From positions 5,580,001 through 5,644,000 of the forward strand of contig NZ_JACCBN010000001.1 of assembly GCF_013409505.1 (NCBI RefSeq): 64,000 nt of DNA, written 5' to 3'. The stretch is from Actinomycetospora corticicola. GTDB taxonomy: Bacteria; Actinomycetota; Actinomycetes; Mycobacteriales; Pseudonocardiaceae. Under the pieces are notes generated by a model, which did no database searches, had not been told where the DNA came from, and was given only the letters and a program-made list of their open reading frames with translations. Shown piece by piece: positions 18,905-26,045 of this stretch. A program made the position numbers and the translations under genes. How positions within the stretch are numbered: the first letter of the stretch is position 1; every line of letters begins with the position of its first letter.

Positions 18905-19255
18905 GTGTTCACGGAGATCCATCACGTGCAGCTCGCCATGCCGGCGGGGCGGGAGGACGAGGCCCGGGCGTTCTTCGTCGACCGGCTCGGGATGAGTGAG
19001 GTCGAGAAGCCGCCGGTGCTCGCCGCCCGCGGCGGGGCGTGGTTCCGCGGCGGGGGCGTGGAGCTGCACCTCGGGGTGGAGGAGCCGTACGCCCCCGCCC
19101 GCAAGGCCCACCCCGGCCTGGTCGTGGACGACATCGAGGAGGCAGCGCGCCGCGTCGGGCAGGACGTCACGTGGGACACCGACTTCCCGGGCTTCCGTCG
19201 CTTCTACGCCCACGACCCGTTCGGCAACCGGCTCGAGTTCCTCCAGCCGCGGTGA
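18905..19255 (+). CDS. VOC-family (glyoxalase/dioxygenase fold) protein
   Basis: A 116-residue single vicinal-oxygen-chelate module: start IHHVQLAMPAGREDEARAFF, then GGVELHLGVE, then the C-terminal strand YAHDPFGNRLEFLQPR with the typical D-P-x-G-N-R-L-E-F. A metal-binding His and Glu are present. It could be a bleomycin/fosfomycin-type binding protein or a glyoxalase relative. GTG start at 18905. Its TGA overlaps the GTG of the next, truncated gene (GTGA). Confidence 0.85.
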   Translation: MFTEIHHVQLAMPAGREDEARAFFVDRLGMSEVEKPPVLAARGGAWFRGGGVELHLGVEEPYAPARKAHPGLVVDDIEEAARRVGQDVTWDTDFPGFRRFYAHDPFGNRLEFLQPR

Positions 19256-19596
19256 CGGCGGACCTGCGAGCCCTCCCCAAGGACCCGGACCTCGTCCGTG
19301 AACTCGCGGACCGGCAGATCACGCTCGACGTCGGGATCAGCTCCAACGTCGCGCTCGGGGTGACGCCCGATCTCGCGTTGCATCCGCTCGCCGCCCTGGT
19401 CCGCGCGAGCGTCCCGTGTTCGGTGAACGCCGACGACACGTTGCTGTTCGGGACCGGACTCGGCCGCGAGTACGAACTCGCGCGTGGGGTCGGACTGACC
19501 GACGACGAGCTCGTGGCCGTCGCGCGGGCGTCCCTCCTCGGCTCCGGGGCGCCCGACCCCGTGCAGGACGCGGCGCTCGCGGAGCTCGGGGGCTGA
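19252..19596 (+). pseudogene. C-terminal fragment of adenosine deaminase
   Basis: Codes for 114 residues that match only the last third of bacterial adenosine deaminase: LDVGISSNVALGVTPDL, ALHPLAALVRASVPCSVNAD, then DDTLLFGTGLGREYELA. The Asp of the N-x-D-D metal/catalytic motif is kept, but the HxH, the third His and the catalytic Glu of the N-terminal two thirds are absent. It cannot be an active deaminase. GTG overlaps the VOC stop, so it may still be translated by coupling. The missing part is not visible upstream, where an intact VOC gene lies; this suggests a deletion or transfer of a fragment. Confidence 0.65.
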
Positions 19597-19609
19597 CCGG
19601 TCGGGCGGC

Positions 19610-20905
19610 TCATGGTCCGGCCCGGCTGGTGTAGGTGTGGCCGGTCGGGGTGGTGGTCTCGACGGTGTGCGGGTGGTCGCCGAGCCCGTCGTGGACGACC
19701 CGGTGACGCCAGCCGGGCAGTTCCTTGTCCTGGTTGTGGCGCACGCAGCCGCCGCGGCCGTTCCCGAAACTGGTCGGGCCGCCGGCTTTGGAGCCCGTGA
19801 TGTGGTCGAGGTGGCGGATCGGGGCGCCGCAGAACGCCTCACGGCACCAGCCGTGGTCGCGCCAGGTGATGAGCTTGGTGAGGAACCCGTCGAACAGGCG
19901 CCGTTGGGTCTCCCCGCCGATCAGGGCGCCGTGGGCGGGGTGGGCGAACAGCCGCCGCCACCACCGCCGGCCCTTCGACGAGCCGAGGATGTCCCGGACG
20001 ATGCCGGCGGGGAGCGGCCCGTGCCCGACCAACTCTCCGGTGCCCGCGTCCTGGAAGTCGGTGAGCGTGTCGAGGGGCAGGACGATCCCGACCTCGACGT
20101 TCACATCCTCCGCGCGGGCCTGTCCCGTCAATCGCTCCACCAAGGCGTCGGCGACGATCTGATCCCGGCTGCGGCCGTCGGTGTCGCCGGTGGCGATCAA
20201 CGAGTCGGCGTGCTTGCGCAGGGCGGCCAGGCAGGCGACGCCCTGTTCGACCGGCAACAGCCCGGAGAGCACGCTCATGGTGTCCGGCGCCGGCCGCAGC
20301 GTGACCCGCCGATCCTTCCGCGCTGTGCGCGCTCGGGCGACGAACCCGGCCGGGTCGGCCTCGTAGGCCACCTTCTTGATCGCCGCTACCGCTTGCTTGC
20401 GGCTCATCTCCTCGAGCCCGGCCTCGGCGCACTGCTTGTCCACGAGAGCGCGGAGTTCCGGGTCGAGGTGCTCGGTCAGCGACACGATCTGCTCGGCGAG
20501 GTACTCGCTGATCCGCCCGGCCACCAACGCGGCCCGGGTGCAGGGCAGGTCGGTCGCCAGCGCCCGCGCGACGGACAGGCGTCGGTCGGCGACGTGCGGG
20601 GAGACGTGCGCGGCGAGGGCGATCTGGTCGGCGATACCGCGGCCGAGTTTCTCCGGGTCCAGCGAGCCGTCGTGGATGTGGGCGATCTGTGCTTCGACCT
20701 GGGCGCGGCCGAAGGTGACCATCGCGGTGTGCTGGGCGGCGGCGACGGTGGAGCGCAGCTGTTCGAGGACCGCGATCCGATCCACGCACCCGGCGCCCTG
20801 ATCGCCAAGAGCGGGCTCGGTGGGCAGCGAGGCGAGCTCGACCAGGCGGGCGTGGATCGCGGTCAGCTCGGCGCTGACCGCGTCCACCACCCGGTTCGAA
20901 CTCAT
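19610..20905 (-). CDS. 13E12-family DUF222-HNH endonuclease protein
   Basis: A 431-residue protein. Residues about 30-300 form the DUF222 domain typical of REP13E12 elements (for example ALVAGRISEYLAEQIVSL). The C-terminal HNH domain has WCREAFCGAPIRHLDHITG, Asn-Gly and CVRHNQDKELPGW with zinc-type cysteines. These multicopy actinobacterial genes behave as selfish or mobile coding repeats; their nuclease role is presumed. No flanking inverted repeats were seen. A near-perfect SOS box overlaps the ATG (20896-20911), as known for some M. tuberculosis 13E12 genes. Base composition is slightly less GC-rich than its neighbours. Confidence 0.9.
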   Translation of the reverse strand: MSSNRVVDAVSAELTAIHARLVELASLPTEPALGDQGAGCVDRIAVLEQLRSTVAAAQHTAMVTFGRAQVEAQIAHIHDGSLDPEKLGRGIADQIALAAHVSPHVADRRLSVARALATDLPCTRAALVAGRISEYLAEQIVSLTEHLDPELRALVDKQCAEAGLEEMSRKQAVAAIKKVAYEADPAGFVARARTARKDRRVTLRPAPDTMSVLSGLLPVEQGVACLAALRKHADSLIATGDTDGRSRDQIVADALVERLTGQARAEDVNVEVGIVLPLDTLTDFQDAGTGELVGHGPLPAGIVRDILGSSKGRRWWRRLFAHPAHGALIGGETQRRLFDGFLTKLITWRDHGWCREAFCGAPIRHLDHITGSKAGGPTSFGNGRGGCVRHNQDKELPGWRHRVVHDGLGDHPHTVETTTPTGHTYTSRAGP

Positions 20906-20911
20906 GTTCGC
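20896..20911. promoter_or_regulatory. LexA (SOS) box at the 13E12 gene start
   Basis: TCGAACTCATGTTCGC matches the mycobacterial LexA box TCGAAC-N4-GTTCGA at 11 of 12 fixed positions. It overlaps the ATG (complement of 20903-20905), so LexA would block a leaderless or very short-leader transcript. Confidence 0.75.
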
Positions 20912-21033
20912 ATGCTAGCAGCGACCCCCGACAATCACGGCTGCTTCGAGGCTCCCACCTGCGACGATGCGGCGAACCTGTCACTGGATGACAGCAACGA
21001 CGCTCCGCTGCCACGTGGGCGGGGGTCTCTGGC

Positions 21034-22203
21034 TCAGGGAGCGCAGCCACCGGCGCGGGTGAACGTGTACCGGAAGGTGCCGCCGGGCTCGGCCGTGCGA
21101 CGCAGGTCGGCGATCCCGGCGTCGAAGGCCTCGGGCGTGGTGAGCCCGGCGGCGACGGCGGGTTCGCGGACCCCGGCGATCATCGCGGTGAAGGTGCGCA
21201 GCACGAACGCGTCGGCCGCGCCGGCGTCGTCGACGCGGACCTCGCGCGGCGACGTGGTCACGTCGGCGAAGCCCGCCGCGGAGAGCAGTTCGCCCAGCCG
21301 ACCGCCGATCATCGGGTCGCCACCGGCCTGACGTTGCAGGACGACCTGGCAGTCGATCGCCGTCCGGGCGGCGGCGCTGTCGGGCGTGAAGTCGGTGCTG
21401 GCGTGGTCGCCCTCGATCACGGTGATCGTCCCGCCCGGGCGGAGGGCGGCCCGCAGGGTGCGCAGCACGTCGAGCGGGTCCGACAGGTGCTCGAGCACGA
21501 AGCAGACGACGACGTGGTCGACCGGGCCGAGCCCGTCGTCGGGAAGGTCGTGGACGTCGAGGCGGCGGAAGGTGACGCCGGCGGCGAGACCGGCCGCGCG
21601 GACCCGCCGTCGGGCCTGGGCGAGCGAATCGGCCGAGATGTCGATCGCGGTGATGTGGGCACCGGGACTGCGGCGGGCGATGACGGTCGTCTGGGCCCCC
21701 ACCCCGCAGCCGACCTCGAGCACGTGGCTCCCGGTGGGGAAGGCGGTGTCCCGGTGGAGGAGGGCCTCGAGCGCCTCGGCCTGGTCGGCGAGCCGGGCGC
21801 CCTCCTCGGCGCGGTAGCCGTGGACGTAGCCGTCCACCATGGTCATCGCCGAGATCACCGACATGACCGAGCCGTCGCCGTCGAGTGCGGCCCGGAGCCG
21901 GTCGCGCAGGCGGACCGACCGCTCGATCTCGGTCTCGAGCCGCTCGAGGTGGTCCTGCAGCACGGCCGTCGCGTCGGGACTTCGCTCGTCCAGGGCGGCG
22001 CCGATCGCCTCGAGGCCCAGTCCGGTGCGCCGCAGCGCGAGGGCTCGGTAGAGCCGGGTGATGTCCGGGCCGCCGTAGCGGCGGTGCCCGCTCGTCGTCC
22101 GCCCGGGCCGCACGATCCCGACCTCGTCCCAGTGCCGCAGCACCCGCACCGAGAGGCCCGACGCCGCCGCGAGTTCGCCGACCGTCCACGTCCGTTCGTC
22201 CAC
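21034..22203 (-). CDS. MerR regulator fused to SAM-dependent methyltransferase
   Basis: A 389-residue fusion. Residues 1-75 are a MerR winged helix (WTVGELAAASGLSVRVLRHW, then SGHRRYGGPDITRLYR). A coiled coil follows at about 80-105. Residues about 140-380 are a class I methyltransferase with SAM motif VLEVGCGVGAQT (161-172), acidic loop ITAIDISADSL and DLPDDGLGPVDHVVVCF. The methyltransferase half resembles stand-alone UbiE-like enzymes. The effector domain of the regulator may have been replaced by an enzyme that senses SAM or a methyl acceptor. GTG start; a CTCAC-ACC-GTGAG palindrome lies just upstream, consistent with autoregulation. Confidence 0.88.
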   Translation of the reverse strand: MDERTWTVGELAAASGLSVRVLRHWDEVGIVRPGRTTSGHRRYGGPDITRLYRALALRRTGLGLEAIGAALDERSPDATAVLQDHLERLETEIERSVRLRDRLRAALDGDGSVMSVISAMTMVDGYVHGYRAEEGARLADQAEALEALLHRDTAFPTGSHVLEVGCGVGAQTTVIARRSPGAHITAIDISADSLAQARRRVRAAGLAAGVTFRRLDVHDLPDDGLGPVDHVVVCFVLEHLSDPLDVLRTLRAALRPGGTITVIEGDHASTDFTPDSAAARTAIDCQVVLQRQAGGDPMIGGRLGELLSAAGFADVTTSPREVRVDDAGAADAFVLRTFTAMIAGVREPAVAAGLTTPEAFDAGIADLRRTAEPGGTFRYTFTRAGGCAP

Positions 22204-22220
22204 GCGACGGACGCTAGGTC

Positions 22221-22233
22221 CTCACACCGTGAG
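22221..22233. promoter_or_regulatory. MerR-type operator upstream of the fusion gene
   Basis: CTCACACCGTGAG, perfect 5-bp arms around ACC, lies 18-30 bases upstream of the GTG at 22203. CCTCAC-N3-GTGAGG-like palindromes are typical of actinobacterial MerR autoregulated promoters (from memory). Confidence 0.5.
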
Positions 22234-22243
22234 AGGTGCCAGC

Positions 22244-22269
22244 CCTTCTCCGCGGGGACGCGGAGAAGG
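22244..22269 (-). terminator. hairpin terminator of the PEP mutase-like gene
   Basis: CCTTCTCCGCG (22244-22254) and CGCGGAGAAGG (22259-22269) form a perfect 11-bp stem with a GGGA loop. It lies 14 bases downstream of the minus-strand stop at 22283 and upstream of the MerR fusion. No T-tract follows on the minus strand. Confidence 0.7.
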
Positions 22270-22282
22270 ACCGGACCGGCGC

Positions 22283-23050
22283 TCAGTTCAGCTTGCGCAC
22301 GCCCTCGGCGAGCCCGCCGCCGTCGTAGGCGCGCTCGGCCAGCTCCGCGAGGGCGGTGAGCGCCGTGTTCTGCGACCAGGGGCCGAAGGAGATGCGGGCG
22401 AGGCCGATGCGCTGCGCCGCCTCCTGCGAGATCGACCCGGGGATGCCGATCATGTTGACCTTGCGCTCACCCAGGGCGGAGACCAGCTCGCCCCACTGCG
22501 ACTCGTCGAGCTTGCCGGGCACGAAGAAGTTCGAGGCGCCGGCGTCGAGGTAGGCGCGGCCGCGCTCGATGGCCTCCTCGAGGGCCTCGGACGGGTCGCT
22601 CACCTTGAGGAAGGCGTCGGTGCGGGCGTTGAGGACGAAGTCCACACCCTCCTTCTGCGCCGCGGCGACGGCGGCCTCGACGGCCTTGACGGCGTCGGCC
22701 AGCGGCTTCATCTGGTCCTCGAGGTTCGCCCCGACGATCCCGACGCCGATCGCGCGCGCCACCGTGCCGCCCGGGTCGCCGTAGCCGGCCTCGAGGTCGG
22801 CGGAGACCGGCAGCGAGGTCTGGCGGGCGATCAGGCCGACCTCGGCGATCATCTCGTCGCGGGGGATGTTCTCCCCGTCCTCGTAGCCCCGGGAGGCCGC
22901 GATGCCGTGGCTGGCGGTCGCGAGGGCCTTCGTGCCCGGGATGTCGGAGACGACCTTGGCGGTGATCGCGTCCCAGACGTTCACGACGCGCAGCAGCTCC
23001 GGCGCGGCGTGCAGCGCCTGGAGGTCCGTGGCCTTGTCAGCGGTGCTCAT
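22283..23050 (-). CDS. isocitrate lyase/PEP mutase-family protein
   Basis: A 255-residue TIM-barrel protein of the ICL/PEPM superfamily. It shows VVNVWDAITAKVV (about 22-34), ATASHGIAASRGYEDGE (about 45-61), LPVSADLEAGYGDPGGTVAR (about 81-100) with the Mg-binding D-x-E, and FVLNARTDAFL (about 138-148). Members cleave or rearrange C-C or C-P bonds of small oxo-acids (2-methylisocitrate, carboxyPEP, oxaloacetate); the substrate here is unknown. It lacks the K-K-C-G-H isocitrate lyase motif. It stands alone between two terminator-like elements. Confidence 0.9.
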   Translation of the reverse strand: MSTADKATDLQALHAAPELLRVVNVWDAITAKVVSDIPGTKALATASHGIAASRGYEDGENIPRDEMIAEVGLIARQTSLPVSADLEAGYGDPGGTVARAIGVGIVGANLEDQMKPLADAVKAVEAAVAAAQKEGVDFVLNARTDAFLKVSDPSEALEEAIERGRAYLDAGASNFFVPGKLDESQWGELVSALGERKVNMIGIPGSISQEAAQRIGLARISFGPWSQNTALTALAELAERAYDGGGLAEGVRKLN

Positions 23051-23094
23051 GGCGGGACAACCCCGATTGCGCACAACCGATTCCACCTGTGCGC

Positions 23095-23991
23095 TCAGTC
23101 ACCCAGACGGAGGGCGGTGACCGCGAGCCGGGCGACCTCACCGATCGCCGCGTCCACCCGGGGAAGCACCCGCTCCGGACGCGCGGCGAGCGTGAACACC
23201 GCGACCGCCACGGGCGCCTCGCCGGGGAACTCCACCACCCCGACCTCGTTGCGCAGCGCTCCGAGCGTGCCGGTCTTCCCCGAGCAGCGGACCTCGTCGA
23301 ACGGGAAGCCCGAGGCGATCCGGGCACGCGAGACCTGCAGGCCCAGGAGGCGACGGACGAACGCGCAGCCGGTCGGTGACGCCGCCGTGTCCCGCCAGAC
23401 CGCCGCGAGCAGCGTGGTCATGTCCCGGGCCGTCGTCGCGCTGCCGAGGACGGGGTCGTAGGCGGACGGTGGCGGGGGATCGTCCGGATCGGCCAGCCGC
23501 GCCGCGGCTGCGGTCGGATCGCGGACCCCCAGTTCGGCGGCCAGGGCGGCGAACGTCGCGTCCGCCCGTTCCACGCGGGTGTGGGCGAGGCCGAGCTCGG
23601 CCATCGCCGTACGGACCCGCGCCGGCCCGAGCACGTCCAGCAGGACGTCCGCCGCCGCGTTGTCCGACACGGTGGTCATGGACGTCGCCAGGTCGCGCAG
23701 CGACATCGTGACGGGGTCCGAGAGCACCGACAGTCCGGTCGGACCGTGGGTTCGCGACGACGGGTCGACGGTCACCGTGGCGCGCGGGTCCAGGTCCCCG
23801 GCGTCGACGGCGCGCACGAGCGCCACCAGCACCGGCAGCTTGAAGACCGAGGCCATCGTCACCGGCTCGTCGGGTCGCACCCCGAGCTCCGCGCCACCGT
23901 CGCCGACCATCCGCGCGTGCACCCAGCCGCGGACCCCGGCGTCGGCGAGGACCGCCCGGATCTCGGCGGTGGCCTCCGTCGCGAGGCTCAT
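23095..23991 (-). CDS. class A beta-lactamase-related serine hydrolase without signal peptide
   Basis: A 298-residue penicillin-binding-fold protein. Ser48-x-x-Lys51 (ASVFKLPVLVALV), SDN (109-111, TTVSDNAAADVLLD) and KTG (239-241, CSGKTGTLGALRNE) are all present. No convincing E-x-x-L-N omega-loop glutamate is seen, and there is no signal peptide or lipobox. It may be a cytoplasmic esterase or amidase rather than a true beta-lactamase. Its ATG overlaps the stop of the upstream LysR gene (ATGA), so regulator and enzyme are translationally coupled. A second, secreted class A enzyme lies divergently on the other side of that LysR gene. Confidence 0.85.
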   Translation of the reverse strand: MSLATEATAEIRAVLADAGVRGWVHARMVGDGGAELGVRPDEPVTMASVFKLPVLVALVRAVDAGDLDPRATVTVDPSSRTHGPTGLSVLSDPVTMSLRDLATSMTTVSDNAAADVLLDVLGPARVRTAMAELGLAHTRVERADATFAALAAELGVRDPTAAAARLADPDDPPPPSAYDPVLGSATTARDMTTLLAAVWRDTAASPTGCAFVRRLLGLQVSRARIASGFPFDEVRCSGKTGTLGALRNEVGVVEFPGEAPVAVAVFTLAARPERVLPRVDAAIGEVARLAVTALRLGD

Positions 23992-24929
23992 CCGACGTCC
24001 TCCGCGAGTCGCCCGTCCTCCGCGAGTCGCCCGTCCTCCGCGAGCCGCCCGCCCTCCGCGAGCCGTCCGCCCTCCGCGCGCAGCACGGCGACGACGGCGT
24101 CCCGGACGGCCTCCTCGGGCGGCGACGCCGGGCGCCACACGGGACGGACCCGCACCGGGATCGGGTCCGCCGGGTCGAGCGCCACGATGTCGGCCACGCG
24201 CGGAGCGACGTGCGGTCCGACGGTGAAGGCCCGGTCGGCGGCCACCGCGGCCAGGACGGCGCGGTCGTCCTCGACGGCGATCACCCGCGGCCGGACGCCG
24301 CGGCGCGACACGGCGTCCACCAGCTGGTCGTGCGCCGCGGGGTGGTGGGCCCGGGGCGGCAGCGCGAGGGGGAGGTCGCGCAGCGCCGCCCACCGCAGCT
24401 GTCCTCCGGGCGCGCGGGCGGCCGGCACGAGCAGGCGGGTGGCGAGCCGGACGACGGGCCCGGCCGCCAGGTCGGACAGCACCCCGGGATGGCGGACCAC
24501 CGCGAGGTCGCACCGGCCCGCGAGGAGCCGCTCCGCCAGCTCGACCGTCGGGGCCACCGTGGTCTCGACGCCCCGGCCCGAGGCCTCCCGCACGGCGGCG
24601 GCGAGGGCGGCGACGACGTCGGGCCGCAGGACGCCGACCACCCCGAGCCGGACCGTGGAGCCGGCCTCCGCCTGGTCGAGCGCGCTGCGTCGCAGGGCGC
24701 CGGCCGCCGCGACGAACGCCTCGGCGGGACCGAGCAGCGCGCGCCCGGCCGGGGTGAGCACCACCTCCCGGGCGTTCCGCTCGAACAGGCGCACGTCCAG
24801 GTGCGACTCCAGGCGGCGCAGCCCCTGCGACAACGGCGGCTGGGTCATCCCGAGGCGGTCCGCGGCCCGCCCGAAGTGCCGTTCCTCGGCGATCGTCACG
24901 AAGAACGTCACGTGCCGCAGGAGGTCCAC
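23988..24929 (-). CDS. LysR-family regulator between two beta-lactamase-like genes
   Basis: A 313-residue LysR protein. The N-terminal winged helix is clear (DLLRHVTFFVTIAEERHFGR, MTQPPLSQGLRRLESHLDVR, LFERNAREVVLTPAGRALLG). The effector-binding domain spans about residues 90-285. The last ~30 residues are a six-residue repeat (GRLAE followed by G or D) encoded by an 18-bp tandem repeat. The GTG at 24929 gives the canonical LysR start. Like AmpR, it is divergent from a beta-lactamase gene (25015) and also overlaps a second one (23095). It probably controls both in response to a cell-wall or beta-lactam signal; that is inference. Confidence 0.9.
   Translation of the reverse strand: MDLLRHVTFFVTIAEERHFGRAADRLGMTQPPLSQGLRRLESHLDVRLFERNAREVVLTPAGRALLGPAEAFVAAAGALRRSALDQAEAGSTVRLGVVGVLRPDVVAALAAAVREASGRGVETTVAPTVELAERLLAGRCDLAVVRHPGVLSDLAAGPVVRLATRLLVPAARAPGGQLRWAALRDLPLALPPRAHHPAAHDQLVDAVSRRGVRPRVIAVEDDRAVLAAVAADRAFTVGPHVAPRVADIVALDPADPIPVRVRPVWRPASPPEEAVRDAVVAVLRAEGGRLAEGGRLAEDGRLAEDGRLAEDVG
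23997..24080. repeat. 18-bp tandem repeat, about 4.7 copies, in the LysR 3' end
   Basis: Units start at 23997, 24015, 24033 and 24051, with a partial unit at 24069. The first two (GTCCTCCGCGAGTCGCCC) are identical and the later ones differ by one to three bases. The repeat is in frame, so copy-number change would lengthen or shorten the regulator tail without a frameshift. Confidence 0.85.
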
Positions 24930-24960
24930 GAGCAGCAACGATAGGCCGGACAGCATCGTC

Positions 24961-24977
24961 GTCCGTGCGATACGGAC
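24961..24977. promoter_or_regulatory. candidate LysR operator in the divergent lysR-bla gap
   Basis: GTCCGT-GCGAT-ACGGAC, perfect 6-bp arms with a 5-base spacer, lies midway between the LysR start (24929) and the beta-lactamase ATG (25015). It is the only clear dyad in the 85-base gap. Confidence 0.45.
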
Positions 24978-25014
24978 TTCGACGGATCCGGTTCGTCCTG
25001 CTTCGCTGCGGATC

Positions 25015-25890
25015 ATGACGCTCTCCCGACGACGGGTCCTCGCCCTCGGTGCCGCGGGCACGGCCGCCCTCCTCGGCGGCTGCGCCGCTCCCGCCCCGGC
25101 GCCCCTCGAGCCGACCACCCCCGCCGTCGGGAACGATCCCTTCGCGGCGATCGAGGCGGGCTTCGGTGGCCGCCTCGGCGTGTTCGCGCTCGACACCGCC
25201 ACCGGGCGGACGGCCGGGCACCGGGCCGACGAACGGTTCCTGCTGTGCTCGACCTCGAAGATGCCGACCGCCGCGGCGATCCTGGCGCGGCGGGTGCCGC
25301 TCGAGGAGGTCGTGCGCTACGCGCCGGCCGACCTGGTGCGGAACTCGCCGACCACCTCGCGGTCGACCGCGCTCACGATCGGCGAGCTCTGCGCCGCCGC
25401 GATCACCGTCTCGGACAACACCGCGGAGAACCTGCTGCTGCGCCGGCTGGGCGGGCCGGAGGCGGTCGAGGCGTACCTCCGGACGATCGGCGACGGCGTC
25501 ACGAGCCTCGACCGGTACGAGCCGGAGCTCAACGCCCGGCAGGGCACGCTCGACACGTCGACCCCGCGGCAGATGGCGGCGACGCTGCAGGCCTGCACGC
25601 TCGGGACCGGGCTGGACGGGTCCGGCCGCCGGCAGCTCACCGACTGGCTCGTCGCCAACACCACCGGCGGGCAGCGCATCCGCGCGGGCCTGCCGGCCGG
25701 GTGGCGCACCGGCGACAAGACCGGGAGCGGCGACCGGAACGAGGTGAACGACGTGGCGGTGACGTGGCCTCGCGGGCGCCCACCGGTCCTCGTCACGGTC
25801 TACACCGAGCCCGCCGATCCGGCCGAGGAGCGCAACGTCCCCGCGGTCCCGGCGGCCGCCGCCGCGGCGGTCCGGGCCCTCGGATTCTGA
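25015..25890 (+). CDS. bla: class A beta-lactamase, Tat-type lipoprotein
   Basis: A 291-residue enzyme with all class A motifs: Ser79-T-S-Lys82 (CSTSKMPTAA), SDN (133-135), E169-P-E-L-N173 omega loop, and KTG (235-237, DKTGSG). The signal has a twin-arginine motif (SRRRVLALG) and a lipobox ending at Cys23 (ALLGGC), so it is likely exported by Tat and lipid-anchored. It hydrolyses penicillins and perhaps cephalosporins outside the membrane. The twin-arginine codons are formed by a copy of the iterated 16-mer (25023-25038). It is divergent from the LysR gene. Confidence 0.95.
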   Translation: MTLSRRRVLALGAAGTAALLGGCAAPAPAPLEPTTPAVGNDPFAAIEAGFGGRLGVFALDTATGRTAGHRADERFLLCSTSKMPTAAAILARRVPLEEVVRYAPADLVRNSPTTSRSTALTIGELCAAAITVSDNTAENLLLRRLGGPEAVEAYLRTIGDGVTSLDRYEPELNARQGTLDTSTPRQMAATLQACTLGTGLDGSGRRQLTDWLVANTTGGQRIRAGLPAGWRTGDKTGSGDRNEVNDVAVTWPRGRPPVLVTVYTEPADPAEERNVPAVPAAAAAAVRALGF

Positions 25891-26032
25891 CGTCGGCGTG
25901 TCGCCGGTGCGGCGCAGACGGGTGGTCGACCCCGTGCGACGACCGGTCGACCGGGTCGAAGATCGACGATCGGTGAGGACGAGCGGTCGATCGCGACGCC
26001 CGACCGGGTGAGGTTCCCCCGGGTCGTGTGCC

Positions 26033-26038
26033 TACGCT
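26033..26038 (+). promoter_or_regulatory. -10 element of a likely leaderless GPP34 transcript
   Basis: TACGCT ends 7 bases before the GTG at 26046 and no ribosome site is present, the same layout as at 47681 (LOG gene) and 45785 (dapE). Confidence 0.45.
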
Positions 26039-26045
26039 GTCCGCC

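Noticed and set aside
19610-20905. Insertion sequence around the HNH gene.
   Set aside because: No terminal inverted repeats, target duplication or transposase motif; DUF222-HNH genes are coding repeats, not IS elements.
25943-25954. Perfect 12-bp palindrome CCGGTCGACCGG upstream of the GPP34 gene.
   Set aside because: Such words are expected by chance in this composition and the site is about 90 bases from the likely start.
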